45,835 nucleotides of DNA from a virus, in the IMG/VR virus record IMGVR_UViG_3300037229_000053, positions 1-45,835 of that record. The stretch is one strand, 5' to 3'. A program made the position numbers and the translations under genes. Positions within the stretch are counted from its first letter, which is position 1. Each line of letters opens with the position of its first letter. Below the pieces are notes generated by a model. That model worked only from the letters and a program-made list of their open reading frames with translations, had not been told where the DNA came from and did not search any database. Positions 1-8,966 of the stretch are shown here, one piece after another.

Positions 1-227
1 GGTTTTCTCGGTCTGGGTGCAGGGGACATCGGGATCGGCGTCGGCAACGGTGACCATCGATGACCTCCAGCCCATTTTTGCCGAAGCTGCCTACCTCGAT
101 ACGACGGGCTTCTTCAGCTACGTCGGCAATCCCTCCGGGATCGACGGCGATACTGGCAAGTGGGGACCGCAGGATACCGCGAAGCTGATGAATATGGGGA
201 TCGTGCGCGGGACGCTTGCCATCCTCA
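1..227. repeat. Left copy of the contig terminal overlap
   Basis: Bases 1-227 match 45609-45835 at a constant offset of 45608. I count three mismatches: base 4 (T here, C at the right), base 89 (G here, C at the right) and base 100 (T here, C at the right). The same reading frame crosses both copies, so this is best read as an assembly overlap of a circular or circularly permuted phage genome. The mismatches suggest strain variation in the sampled population rather than a fixed terminal repeat. Confidence 0.93.
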
Positions 228-1288
228 CGCAGGCTCCCTCCGGCAAGCTGCACGAAACGACGGGGAGCACGGTCACCGAGCCCTCCGGCTGGGCAATCAA
301 CCCGGTCCAGAGCGAATGCGGCATCCTCTCGGCGTTTGCTCTCACCCTCTCGCAGGCCGACGACGCGAGTGAGGCGGATGGCGGCGACTGGATGGCCTGG
401 GCCTCCGATGTCGGCGCCATGATCTACGGCGGCGGGACAGCGAGCAAGATTTCTCAGGAAATCCAGCCGAACTGGAACCCCGGCGACCAGTCCTATCCGT
501 GGATTCCGGCCAACTCCTCGATCAACTTCGCCGCGGCGATCGGTGCCTGGGTGCTGAACGATCCGGCATCGCGGCTGATCTACTTCGGGCTGCCCATCGG
601 CACAGCGACGGCTCCAAACAAAATCTATGCCCTGAACTACCAGCACCTGGGCAGTGCGCAGGCGATTGCCGACTCGCCGCCCTTCCACCCTTCCTTTGCC
701 GGGAAGTTGATCGCCACAGACAATTCCCGCAAATGGACACGCTGGAACATGAGCATGAACGGCGCGGCGCGGATGTATCGCTCCGGCGGCGAACTGACGA
801 CGGTCCTGATGGGCGGGAACGGCCTTCTGCCAAATTCCGGCGCCAGCGCCTACGGCCACATCTACAAATTGAACGCAAACCAGTGGACTGACAGCGATTA
901 TGGTCAGATCGCGCCGTACTATTGCACCTACTTCTTCCTCGACCCGGAGCGGGCGCAGCAGATGCAGTTGAAGAACGGGCGGCTGCTGATGGCCTATATC
1001 ATGGCGCAGATTCAGCCTCCGGCGGGGATGGCTTCCGGGCAGTCCCAGGTGACGCTCCAGTATCTCTGCGACAGCCTGTCGAATATCTGGCCGCTGTCGA
1101 CCACACGCAGCCTGACCGTCCCGTTCCCGAAGGATCGAAATTTCGGCGGTGGTATGGCGCAGGGAGAACGGATTGCCGTCAAGATTTCGAGCTGGCCGGT
1201 GAGCGGGACCGATAATGGTTTCATTCTGACCCGCTTCACGGCGTGGCTTAAGAATGCAAGGATCCTGACATCAGGAGTCAACCAGTGA
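2..1288 (+). CDS. C-terminal part of very large tail nozzle/stabilisation-like protein
   Basis: This is the 3' part of the gene that begins at 42997; joined across the contig ends the product is 1299 aa. A GTG at 17 would give 423 aa but is only an internal codon. The segment is beta-rich with many Gly/Trp/Tyr blades and no catalytic motif that I recognise. By position (after the head-adaptor genes, before the ejection-protein genes) and by its start it resembles the beta-propeller tail nozzle proteins of podoviruses (T7 gp12 or P22 gp10 type). That assignment is inference from fold style and gene order. The stop overlaps the next gene start as GTGA. Confidence 0.75.
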   Translation, partial: VFSVWVQGTSGSASATVTIDDLQPIFAEAAYLDTTGFFSYVGNPSGIDGDTGKWGPQDTAKLMNMGIVRGTLAILTQAPSGKLHETTGSTVTEPSGWAINPVQSECGILSAFALTLSQADDASEADGGDWMAWASDVGAMIYGGGTASKISQEIQPNWNPGDQSYPWIPANSSINFAAAIGAWVLNDPASRLIYFGLPIGTATAPNKIYALNYQHLGSAQAIADSPPFHPSFAGKLIATDNSRKWTRWNMSMNGAARMYRSGGELTTVLMGGNGLLPNSGASAYGHIYKLNANQWTDSDYGQIAPYYCTYFFLDPERAQQMQLKNGRLLMAYIMAQIQPPAGMASGQSQVTLQYLCDSLSNIWPLSTTRSLTVPFPKDRNFGGGMAQGERIAVKISSWPVSGTDNGFILTRFTAWLKNARILTSGVNQ

Positions 1289-1842
1289 CAGCCGATATTC
1301 GCAACCTCGCATGGCTCCGCTCGCTGAAACTCGACGGTCATCCCGAGTTTGGCGCGAAACTTTTTGAGGCGCTGACGGACGTGCGCAGCGGGCTGGACAC
1401 GCTCGAACAGCAGACCAACTCGAACCTGAACGGTATCCCGGCCGCGCCGCCTGCCCCGCAGAGCGTGAAGGTGACGCCGACGGCGGTTGGGCATCATGTT
1501 TCGATCAACGATGGCACGGACTTCTACCGCGGCAAGTACTACCATGTCGAGTCATCCGAGGATCGGCACTTTACGAACCCGTTCCCGGAATATTCGGGGC
1601 CGGCGCGGGAAATCAACCTGGCAACGGGTCCGCGCGCGCTGCATTTTCGAGTATTCGCTTCCTACCAGAACAGCGACAACAGCGCAGTGGTTTACCACGG
1701 CGGAGCCATTCCGCGGCCGGTTATTGGAGGAACGGCGTTCAAGCCAGGAAGTTCGCAGGGAAGCGGGACGGGGCGGCCGTCTCAGGGATTTGCCGGATTC
1801 GGCCCAACGCCATGGAGGGGGAGCAAGCCTCCAGCGCGATGA
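1285..1842 (+). CDS. Hypothetical virion-associated protein, 185 aa
   Basis: Not recognised. GTG start overlaps the preceding stop (GTGA), so translation is probably coupled to the nozzle gene. The N-terminal 50 residues look helical (LEQQTNSN region), the middle (about 60-150) is beta-like with Tyr/His/Asn, and the last 35 residues are Gly/Ser/Pro-rich and probably disordered. The position between the tail nozzle and internal virion proteins suggests a structural or morphogenesis role. The 3' end overlaps the next gene by about 30 bases in another frame. Confidence 0.7.
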   Translation: MTADIRNLAWLRSLKLDGHPEFGAKLFEALTDVRSGLDTLEQQTNSNLNGIPAAPPAPQSVKVTPTAVGHHVSINDGTDFYRGKYYHVESSEDRHFTNPFPEYSGPAREINLATGPRALHFRVFASYQNSDNSAVVYHGGAIPRPVIGGTAFKPGSSQGSGTGRPSQGFAGFGPTPWRGSKPPAR

Positions 1843-2261
1843 GAGCCAGAGCGATGCAGGAGCGGGACAGGGCGGCGGTCGAGCGGATCCATGCGGCGGT
1901 GGGCTACGAGTTTCCCTTGCCGGCGTGGGACTCTTCTCTTATTGAATCTGCACAGGTTTTGACGGATGATGAGGACAACGTGATCATGGCTGGATTTGCA
2001 GTACGTGTCCCGGAGGTCTATCTTCTCTGTCCGCAGGGCGGCCCCATGCACCCGGCGGTCAAGATGGAGGGGGTAGCCATGCTCCACGGCGCTATGCGGG
2101 ATGAGCTGGCCCCGAAAGGGTACTCGCAGGCGTTCTCCTTCATCTGGCCGAAGTGCGCTGCGTTTGGACGGCATCTGGTAAAGAATTTTGGCTGGGAGCG
2201 CACATGGCCCGCGCTTCGGGTGATGGACTGGAAAGGGGCACCAAATGCCGAAGGGCGTTGA
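1812..2261 (+). CDS. GNAT-like fold protein in the virion module, 149 aa
   Basis: An N-terminal helical part (RAMQERDRAAVERIHAA) is followed by a beta strand with VIMAGFAVRVPEVYLL, a loop, and a C-terminal part containing GYSQAFSFIWP and FGRHLVKNFGWERTW. This order resembles GNAT acetyltransferase folds (strand-4/acetyl-CoA loop then a closing helix-strand), and GNAT-like proteins of unknown role occur in podovirus structural regions. No clear acetyl-CoA pyrophosphate loop (Q/RxxGxG/A) is visible, so catalytic activity is doubtful. It overlaps both neighbours and is likely co-translated. Fold assignment is inference. Confidence 0.6.
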   Translation: MEGEQASSAMRARAMQERDRAAVERIHAAVGYEFPLPAWDSSLIESAQVLTDDEDNVIMAGFAVRVPEVYLLCPQGGPMHPAVKMEGVAMLHGAMRDELAPKGYSQAFSFIWPKCAAFGRHLVKNFGWERTWPALRVMDWKGAPNAEGR

Positions 2262-2814
2262 ATCCGGGCAGCTTGCCAATGCCAGCGCAGGCCGGAACCT
2301 CTCGAACAGTTTGGAAGCCAACGGTGCGAACGTTCTGGGCTCTCTGACGCCGGCGCTGTCGGCGGCGGCCTACGCGCCCTCTGGCTACACGCCGGGGCAG
2401 AAAGCGATGATCGACACAGCCTCGCAGCAATCCGCCGGAGGCACAAACGCGGGCGCGGTGGGCTCAGGAGGCTTGTACGCGGCGCGCACGCGGAATGCCG
2501 GGGCGGCGGGCACGGCCATCGGCTCATCGTCGCGCGCGGCCGGTGCGGGGTTGTCGAAAGCGGCGACGGGGACAGAAGTCAAGAGCGCTGACCTGGCACA
2601 GAAGAACCGTGAGGTGGCGCTGGGAGGCCTCGGCAGTATCGGCAGCGAGCAGACGGGGGCGGGAATCGGCGCGCTGAATTCGTCAAATCAGGCGCTGGCT
2701 GGAGCGGATCAGAGCGCAGCGAACAATCCGTTGATGAAGTTGCTGATGCAGGGTGTGCAGAGCGGCGGTCAGGTGGCTGGGCAATACCTGCAGGGGGGCT
2801 ACGCAAATGGGTAG
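2245..2814 (+). CDS. Ala/Gly-rich internal virion (ejection) protein candidate, 189 aa
   Basis: Strikingly low-complexity: Ala, Gly, Ser and Asn dominate the whole length, with amphipathic helical segments near 30-60 and 120-175 and no Cys. Small, Ala/Gly-rich helical proteins directly after the tail nozzle gene are typical of the ejected internal proteins of podoviruses (T7 gp14 or P22 gp7 type). The sequence alone does not prove this. It begins inside the end of the GNAT-like gene, ends just before an antisense homing endonuclease, and is followed beyond it by two more Ala/Gly-rich candidates. Confidence 0.65.
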   Translation: MPKGVESGQLANASAGRNLSNSLEANGANVLGSLTPALSAAAYAPSGYTPGQKAMIDTASQQSAGGTNAGAVGSGGLYAARTRNAGAAGTAIGSSSRAAGAGLSKAATGTEVKSADLAQKNREVALGGLGSIGSEQTGAGIGALNSSNQALAGADQSAANNPLMKLLMQGVQSGGQVAGQYLQGGYANG

Positions 2815-2827
2815 CACCGGCAACCTC

Positions 2828-3370
2828 CTAAATACGAGCAAATTCTCCGTGAAGCCGCAAAACTGCTATGCGCCTAGCGTCCGCGGCTTGCTCTTTGGTC
2901 TTAAAGAGGCCGAGATAATGGATCGTGTAATCCTTAGTTACCTTCGCGGTCCACTTTCCAGTTTTCGGGTGAAACTGGACACCTGTATATCCGCTGGTGT
3001 TCGTTCTCCTCTTACAAGAGTTTTGGACGTTCTGCGCAGGAGTGGCTGGGCGAAGATTCTGGCGCCGATTGTCCAGCGTATCGCCATTTATGTGGTCGCC
3101 TCTTTTGCCGTCGTTGCAAATGAATCCCAGGACGACTCGATGCATTCCTATTCGACGCTGCTGTTTGATTCCGGTTCGGATATTCCGACGCGCGTAGAAC
3201 GTGCGTGTGCATTTGCTGAATTCAGCGAACCACTTCCACTGCGAGAGATTTTCGTAATCCTCGACAGATACCTTAGCAAATTGGCCCTGAGTGAGGGGGA
3301 TGAGGCGATAATCTGGAAGAGGGCAGGTTTCCTGCTGAATCAGGTTCATGGGATGCCGCTCCAACGGCAT
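2828..3370 (-). CDS. HNH-AP2 homing endonuclease, antisense
   Basis: The 180-residue product carries an HNH nuclease motif (MHRVVLG at about 76-82, GDHINGDTLDNRRQNL at 91-106, with His77, Asp92-His93 and two Asn) and a C-terminal AP2 DNA-binding domain (SGYTGVQFHPKTGKW onwards, about 126-170). Together these are typical of free-standing phage homing endonucleases. It is the only minus-strand gene in the structural region, fills the gap between two virion genes almost exactly and is AT-richer than its neighbours, which fits a mobile insertion. A second ATG 21 bases in (MNLIQQETC) is an equally good start: the first ATG lies inside a possible -10 element. Confidence 0.93.
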   Translation of the reverse strand: MPLERHPMNLIQQETCPLPDYRLIPLTQGQFAKVSVEDYENLSQWKWFAEFSKCTRTFYARRNIRTGIKQQRRIGMHRVVLGFICNDGKRGDHINGDTLDNRRQNLRPATPAQNVQNSCKRRTNTSGYTGVQFHPKTGKWTAKVTKDYTIHYLGLFKTKEQAADARRIAVLRLHGEFARI

Positions 3371-3394
3371 AACAGCCTGTCCTTAGTATATCAA
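3366..3394 (-). promoter_or_regulatory. Candidate own promoter of the HNH gene
   Basis: On the minus strand there is a -35-like TTGATA (3394-3389), a 17-base spacer and an extended -10, TG-T-TATGCC (hexamer 3371-3366). If used, transcription would begin near 3359 and favour the internal ATG at 3349. The element sits under the Shine-Dalgarno region of the rightward gene at 3406, so the two could interfere. Called by eye only. Confidence 0.3.
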
Positions 3395-3405
3395 GGAGGT
3401 GCTGC

Positions 3406-4872
3406 ATGAGCACCCCTCCTGTTCTTACCGGGAATCCTATTTTAGACTCGCCGACGCTGAAGGCCACCCTCGCCGCGCAGATGGCCCAGCAGAATGCTCC
3501 ACCGCCGCCAGCCATCCAGATGCCCGCAGGAGGGGCTGCCGCGAGCCCGTCTATCCTTTCCGGCATGCCCTCCATGCCCAGCACGCCACAGCCAGCCGTA
3601 GGCGCGCCGCGCGGTACCGTGGCGGGCGATACGAACGAGCTGGGGCGAAAGTTGAGTACCGGATCGGGGATCTCGCAGATTCACAGCAAGATCGAGGACA
3701 GCGGCTTCGGCCAGAAGCATCCCGTTCTCAGCAAAGTGCTGGGCATCGGCGCGCAGGGCCTGGCAGAACTCGGGGACATTGGGCTGCGTACCGTGGCGCC
3801 GGCGGTCGACCTCGCTATTCCGGGCACATCGCTGCATCACCTGGCGGATGTGCGGGGCGATCAGCGACAGGTTGCCGGGGACGTGGCGAACCAGGAGAAG
3901 GAAGCGCAAGCCGGCGAAGCAAATGCCCGCGCCAACGCGCTCAGTAATCCAGCCGATGAGATCACCCCCTTGGCGACAACGGGAGGCTATGTCGGAGTGA
4001 GCAGGAAAACTGGACAGGCGGACCCCATCACCGTCAACGGCGAGCAGGCGCAACCTCTCGAAAAGCAGGAGCCAATCCAGCATGCCGTTTTGCCTGATGG
4101 TAGCGTAATCGCCATCACGCGCGGAGCGGATGGGAAAGTCGCGGCGGATGAGGTCTACCACGGCGATCCGAAGGTCCAGACGCAAGTCACTACGCTGGAG
4201 ATTGGCGGCAAGCCGCACCAGGTTATCGTGAACAAGGACACCGGCGAGCAGATCAAAGACCTGGGCGAAACAGGCGAAAAGCCGCCTACAGTGAACGTGA
4301 ACGCGGGACAGAATGAGGCCGATAAACAAGCTGCACGGCTGGGCAAGCCCTACGAGGCCATGAACACCGCAGCGAATTCGCAACTCGACAAGATCGACGA
4401 AGCCGTGTCGATGATTCACGGCAATGCGGAAGCGCAGGCCCTTGGAATTCCAAAGACGATGACAGCGCTGGTGTCCGGTCAGGGTTCGGGAGTTCGCATC
4501 ACGCAGGCGGAGTTAAACATGATCGCTCACGCCAGAGGCGTTCAGGGAGACTTCGAGGGCTACATCAATAAGCTCTCTGGCAAAGGACAGTTGACGAAAA
4601 CGCAGCAGGATCAGATCGCTGGCGTGCTGGGCGACGCGAAACAGCGGATTCTCCTGAAGCAGCAGATCGCCAATCAGACCCTCGACACCATCAATGGCGC
4701 ATCTTCACGAGATCAGATCGTGCAGGCCGATCAGCAGGCGCGGAGGCTCTTTGGGCAACTGGAAAAGTTCGGGCGCTATGAGGGAGAAATCCTTCCTTAC
4801 AATGGGAAGCAGATGAAGATTGTAAGGATTTCGGACGACGGAAAGAAGGTCGACCTTGCCCCCGCAGAGTAA
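3406..4872 (+). CDS. Internal virion/ejection protein candidate, 488 aa
   Basis: Starts at an ATG with a perfect AAGGAGGT ribosome site 7 bases upstream. Residues 1-80 are Pro/Met/Ala-rich and probably disordered. Later parts are polar and helical, with a Gly/Asp-rich beta section in the middle (LPDGSVIAITRGADGKVAADEVY) and a C-terminal helical region (about 330-460) rich in Gln, Lys and Ala. No signal peptide, enzyme motif or membrane segment is seen. Position after the nozzle gene and composition suggest a DNA-ejection protein. Its end overlaps the next gene by 17 bases. Confidence 0.65.
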   Translation: MSTPPVLTGNPILDSPTLKATLAAQMAQQNAPPPPAIQMPAGGAAASPSILSGMPSMPSTPQPAVGAPRGTVAGDTNELGRKLSTGSGISQIHSKIEDSGFGQKHPVLSKVLGIGAQGLAELGDIGLRTVAPAVDLAIPGTSLHHLADVRGDQRQVAGDVANQEKEAQAGEANARANALSNPADEITPLATTGGYVGVSRKTGQADPITVNGEQAQPLEKQEPIQHAVLPDGSVIAITRGADGKVAADEVYHGDPKVQTQVTTLEIGGKPHQVIVNKDTGEQIKDLGETGEKPPTVNVNAGQNEADKQAARLGKPYEAMNTAANSQLDKIDEAVSMIHGNAEAQALGIPKTMTALVSGQGSGVRITQAELNMIAHARGVQGDFEGYINKLSGKGQLTKTQQDQIAGVLGDAKQRILLKQQIANQTLDTINGASSRDQIVQADQQARRLFGQLEKFGRYEGEILPYNGKQMKIVRISDDGKKVDLAPAE

Positions 4873-6778
4873 CGCGGTCACAGTGTCGATGGATGACTTG
4901 AATCAGCCGCAGGTGCGGACGGGAACTCGCGCCAGCGCTGCCGGCCCTGCTGCGTACAAAGAGGGCCAGGTTAGTCTTCCGAACCAAGGACAGGTGACGA
5001 CTGTCGACCTGGACGAGCTCTCTCCGAAACAGGCGGAGTCTCCGGTCGATCACTCTTACAGCACCGAACTGATAAAAGAAATACCATGGGCGGCTGGCCA
5101 ATTCGGCAACGGAGCGGCAAGGGGTCTTCTGCACACGGCCACGGCGTTGCCGGCCTACGTAGCTTCAAAGATCGCGCCGAATTCTCCGCAACTCCAGGAG
5201 CGGGAGCGCATGAATGAACCGGAGAACCCGGTACAGAGCATCGGGCATGGAGTGGAGCAGGCTGGAGAATTCATGCTGCCTGGACTTGGAGAGGAAAAGG
5301 CGGTTTCGCTGCTTCCGGAAAAGCTGGCTTCTCTGGGAAGGATCGGCTATCAGGCCCTCACCAGCGGGGGGGTCAACGCAGCGCAAGGGGGAGGATTCGG
5401 AACCGGCGCGGCTGCCGGCGCGTTGATGGGCGCCATGGGTGAAGGAATGCGCGCGGCTGCGCCGGGAATCGCTGAGAAGGCGCTGGGGATGCGCGGAACC
5501 GATCGCGCCTTTGGAAAGACTCCCGGCAGAGCGATTCTGGACGAAACCTCCGGCGTGCGGCCGGAAAGCGTGGCGACGAGCGCGAAAGAGCGCATCGGAC
5601 AGTTGACTCCGGAACTCGAAAATAAGGTGGATGCCGCCAGCGTGCGGCCTAATCCCATTCGAGGATTTCTGCCAGCTCCGTCGCAGGATATTCCTCTGCA
5701 TAGCGCTGGTGGTGACCAAGGGCGGTTATCACAGCCTGTGATTTTTAATCAACCTGATAGGCCGATGCCGCGCGGACTACCTGCCCCGGCACATGACATT
5801 CCGCTAACAGCTAATCCATTTTACGGGGCTCATCCGCCTGACGAGGGATTGGGAGCTGCCGCCATTAACAACAGTAGAGTCGGGGAATCGATGGCAACTC
5901 CTGAGGGAAATCCGAACTATGGATATTCTGACCAATTTCCGTCCGCGGAAGGTAAATGGACTGGAGGCATCCTGCGGCGCGTAGCCGCAGGCGAGCCGGC
6001 CAGCGGTATGGGGCCAGGGCAATATATCGGAGAGATTCCCGGAGAGCGCGGGGGGCCGTCTCAGGTACAAGGCATTTGGAGGCGACAGCAGGCAAGACTC
6101 TCAGGAGCCATTCCGAAGATCAAGCCGTTTATTCCAAAGGCGTCGGCATCCTTGGCTCCGGCGCGCGACATTCTCAGCGAGGCTCTTGGAAAGGCGACAG
6201 CGCAGAACGCCGAGGGACTTCACGGCCAAATAGGAGGCATGCAGGACTTCCTCTCGCGTCGTTTCGGGAATAGAGAGCCGATCCCCGAAAACGTGACGCC
6301 TCGCGATCTTCTGAACCTCAAACGTGGATTCAGCGAGGAGCACCTGGGATGGAATCCGGATCGCCGCGATGCCGCACTTTCTACGGGTCGGAGAGCTTAC
6401 GGGGCTCTCGACAGCGAACTAGACCGCTCCGTCCCTGAGGCGGCTGGTCTGAACCAGCGCATTTCGAGCCTCATTCCAACGGTCCGCCGCGGCGAAGCTA
6501 TGGCCCGAGGTGAAGGCGCTGGGCCCCGGATCATGGAAAGGATCGCCCGCCCCACCGGGGCGCTCACAGGAGCTATCGGAGGTGGAATGCTCGGCTATCG
6601 GCAGGGCGGGGCTACGGGTGCAGCGGAAGGAGCCGGGCTGGGATTGATTCTTCCGGAGTTGATGACTTCCCCGACCGGCAGGATGGCCTTGGCGCGCGCA
6701 CTCAATCGTCCACTGCCTGCATTTGTTCTGCCCGCTATCCGCGGCGGCGCTCTGCAACTGGACAGGGGGAAGAAGTGA
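4856..6778 (+). CDS. Large internal virion/ejection protein candidate, 640 aa
   Basis: The longest frame starts at TTG 4856, with GAAGGT just upstream; GTG 4883 or ATG 4889 (MDDLNQPQV) are alternatives. It contains Gly/Ala-rich, possibly membrane-active segments near 170-200 (GGGFGTGAAAGALMGAMGEG) and 565-600, and a helical region near 430-540. A linker around 260-350 repeats the motif LPAP-x-x-DIPL twice and is clearly AT-richer than the flanks. Such Ala/Gly-rich hydrophobic patches fit proteins that form a channel for DNA ejection in podoviruses. The role is inference from composition and gene order. The stop overlaps the next start (GTGA). Confidence 0.65.
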   Translation: MPPQSNAVTVSMDDLNQPQVRTGTRASAAGPAAYKEGQVSLPNQGQVTTVDLDELSPKQAESPVDHSYSTELIKEIPWAAGQFGNGAARGLLHTATALPAYVASKIAPNSPQLQERERMNEPENPVQSIGHGVEQAGEFMLPGLGEEKAVSLLPEKLASLGRIGYQALTSGGVNAAQGGGFGTGAAAGALMGAMGEGMRAAAPGIAEKALGMRGTDRAFGKTPGRAILDETSGVRPESVATSAKERIGQLTPELENKVDAASVRPNPIRGFLPAPSQDIPLHSAGGDQGRLSQPVIFNQPDRPMPRGLPAPAHDIPLTANPFYGAHPPDEGLGAAAINNSRVGESMATPEGNPNYGYSDQFPSAEGKWTGGILRRVAAGEPASGMGPGQYIGEIPGERGGPSQVQGIWRRQQARLSGAIPKIKPFIPKASASLAPARDILSEALGKATAQNAEGLHGQIGGMQDFLSRRFGNREPIPENVTPRDLLNLKRGFSEEHLGWNPDRRDAALSTGRRAYGALDSELDRSVPEAAGLNQRISSLIPTVRRGEAMARGEGAGPRIMERIARPTGALTGAIGGGMLGYRQGGATGAAEGAGLGLILPELMTSPTGRMALARALNRPLPAFVLPAIRGGALQLDRGKK

Positions 6779-8937
6779 TTCTGATCGGACTGATTTGCCT
6801 GGGCATCGCTTTCTGCTATTGCATCGCAGAAACTTGCTACGAGAGAGATTGGCCTCGGCGTACGGCGCCATACCTGCTTGCCGTTTTGTTCCTGATTGTC
6901 TGCGCCTCCGGATTCGGGCAGGCGTCCCGCTACGATGGCACGGTTTACACGGTGAACCAGTCCGCGCCGCTGCCCGGAGCCATGCTGCCGGTGCTCGCGC
7001 TCTCCGGGGCGACGGTCCAGATTTGCTCAACCTGGAACAGCACCGCATGCACAGGTCTTCTGCAGACCTACCAGAGCGCCACGGTTTCCGGCCCGAATCA
7101 GTGCCCCACCAGCGCGCAGCTCTACAATGCTCTGGCCAGCGCATGCTCCTCGACAGCGGATGTATCCGGAGGATTCGGGATTTGGACCCTTCCTGGAAGC
7201 TATGCGTATTTCGTGACGACAAGCTATGGAACATTCGGTCCCTATCCGTTTGGGGTGGATGCTGCCGGAGCGTACTGCCCGCTCGCGGGGTGCACCTTCA
7301 CCGGGCCCCTCAGCGGTCCCAGTTTCACAGGAAATGTAATTGGTAATTCCTCTGGGAATTTAGAAGCTGCGGGAGAACCTACTTTTGATGTTAGATATTA
7401 CGGTGCGACTGGAAATGGAACAACTAATGATTGTGCTGCAATATCTAATGCTGTAGCTGCATGGAATACAGCCGGGCACGGCAACCTGTTTTTCCCGCAG
7501 GGAATTTATTACGTTGGGGCTTCCTGTCACATGACAGTGACAGCCAGCGGCTTGATGACAGGTGTCGGGTCTTGCGGTGCAGCAGGAGCGCAGGGTACAG
7601 GCATTCCCGCATCCTCGTGTGGTTCCGTTATCAGCAGCGCCGACACGACTGGCATTCTATTTACTGTCACGTCTCAAAATCTGGTCTATCGAGACCTGGG
7701 TTTTATCAATACCGCGACGGTCACAGCAGGCGCAGCCATCTATACGGACGGAGCGAACACGCAGCAGATCGTATCCTGCGATCATTCCAGTTTCTCCTTC
7801 TTTTATGATTCGTTAAAGCAATTTGTCGGCTCCTTCTGGAACGTGAACGCCTGCTACTTTACCGGTGGCGCTCACACGGATATGTGGATTCAGAACATCC
7901 CGAACCAGGACTCCGGCGACTGGGCGATTACTGGCAGTGCTTTCGGATGCGGCGGAAGTGCGCTGGCCTGTCTCTATATGACCGGCACAGGCGGCGGAAA
8001 AATCACCGGCAACAAAATTATCGGAATTGGTACCGCTGATGCCTTCCGCCTGGACTGTACGGGGGTTTCCTGCACAGGAGAACTCACTGTCGTAGGTAAC
8101 GATATTTACACCAACGTCGGCACGGGCATTCCTGTGGACGTCGTAAATGGAAACGGCTATAATTCTGGCACAGTTGACGGCAATACCATTACTACGGGCA
8201 ACAGTGGAATCAGCCCGGTTACGGTGAATAGTGTGGGTGGCTGGTATATCGGCGGGGGCGTCATTGCCAGCACGGATACAGATATTGCGATGGTGAGTGT
8301 CGGAGGCACCAGCGGTGGTGTGATTATCGGCCCCTTTTCTCAAAACATCGCAAATATAGCGCCTGATATACTTTCCTGCACTGGTTGTTTCGATTTCAAT
8401 AGCCTCAGTACCGGGACATTCGCTCCCGCTGCGGCAAACGGAGGGTATTTTGGCGGTCAGGCTACGGACGATCTCGTTATCGTTCCGAATACATCGGGCG
8501 CGCTTATTCTCAAGGATACTTCTGGAAATGGCATTGGCTTGTTACAGGCAACGCAGGACTCGCTATCGACAGATAACTATCTGGTGCCGTTTCAGCTTTC
8601 CGATACTGTCCCGTCTCTTTCGACCGGCCAATGGATCGGCGCTCCTCTGGTATCGAGCACGCGAGAGCCGGGTATCTACAGTACAAAAGCTCTGATCACG
8701 TTAACTGACTGGTGGACACACGCGCTGCATTTTGAGGGACTTTCGCCAACTACATTTTATTCAGCCGCTGGAACACCTCTTCCAGCGTGTAGTGCAACTA
8801 CTTTAGGAAAGTTGTGGGTTACAGATGCTACAGTAGCAACTTCAGGTACCACCTACGCTAGTGGTGGTACCTATACAATTGGAGTAGAGTGTATTTTTAA
8901 TTCTGTAGGTAGTACATATACCTGGATTATCAACTAG
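6775..8937 (+). CDS. Pectate-lyase-3-type beta-helix tail spike, 720 aa, with N-terminal membrane/signal segments
   Basis: Residues from about 203 (FDVRYYGATGNGTTNDCAAI, then LFFPQGIYYV) match the start of the Pectate_lyase_3 right-handed beta-helix family, common in phage tail spikes that cleave host surface polysaccharide. The rest is Gly/Asn/Thr-rich beta-helix. Unusually for a spike, the first 50 residues contain two hydrophobic stretches (MILIGLICLGIAF and YLLAVLFLIVCASGFG), the second ending like a signal peptide. Several Cys occur in close pairs, as in exported proteins with disulfides. GTG start overlaps the preceding stop. GC falls in the last third, suggesting separate ancestry. Confidence 0.85.
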   Translation: MILIGLICLGIAFCYCIAETCYERDWPRRTAPYLLAVLFLIVCASGFGQASRYDGTVYTVNQSAPLPGAMLPVLALSGATVQICSTWNSTACTGLLQTYQSATVSGPNQCPTSAQLYNALASACSSTADVSGGFGIWTLPGSYAYFVTTSYGTFGPYPFGVDAAGAYCPLAGCTFTGPLSGPSFTGNVIGNSSGNLEAAGEPTFDVRYYGATGNGTTNDCAAISNAVAAWNTAGHGNLFFPQGIYYVGASCHMTVTASGLMTGVGSCGAAGAQGTGIPASSCGSVISSADTTGILFTVTSQNLVYRDLGFINTATVTAGAAIYTDGANTQQIVSCDHSSFSFFYDSLKQFVGSFWNVNACYFTGGAHTDMWIQNIPNQDSGDWAITGSAFGCGGSALACLYMTGTGGGKITGNKIIGIGTADAFRLDCTGVSCTGELTVVGNDIYTNVGTGIPVDVVNGNGYNSGTVDGNTITTGNSGISPVTVNSVGGWYIGGGVIASTDTDIAMVSVGGTSGGVIIGPFSQNIANIAPDILSCTGCFDFNSLSTGTFAPAAANGGYFGGQATDDLVIVPNTSGALILKDTSGNGIGLLQATQDSLSTDNYLVPFQLSDTVPSLSTGQWIGAPLVSSTREPGIYSTKALITLTDWWTHALHFEGLSPTTFYSAAGTPLPACSATTLGKLWVTDATVATSGTTYASGGTYTIGVECIFNSVGSTYTWIIN

Positions 8938-8966
8938 GGATGGTTTACGCATAAAAGGGGGACGAT

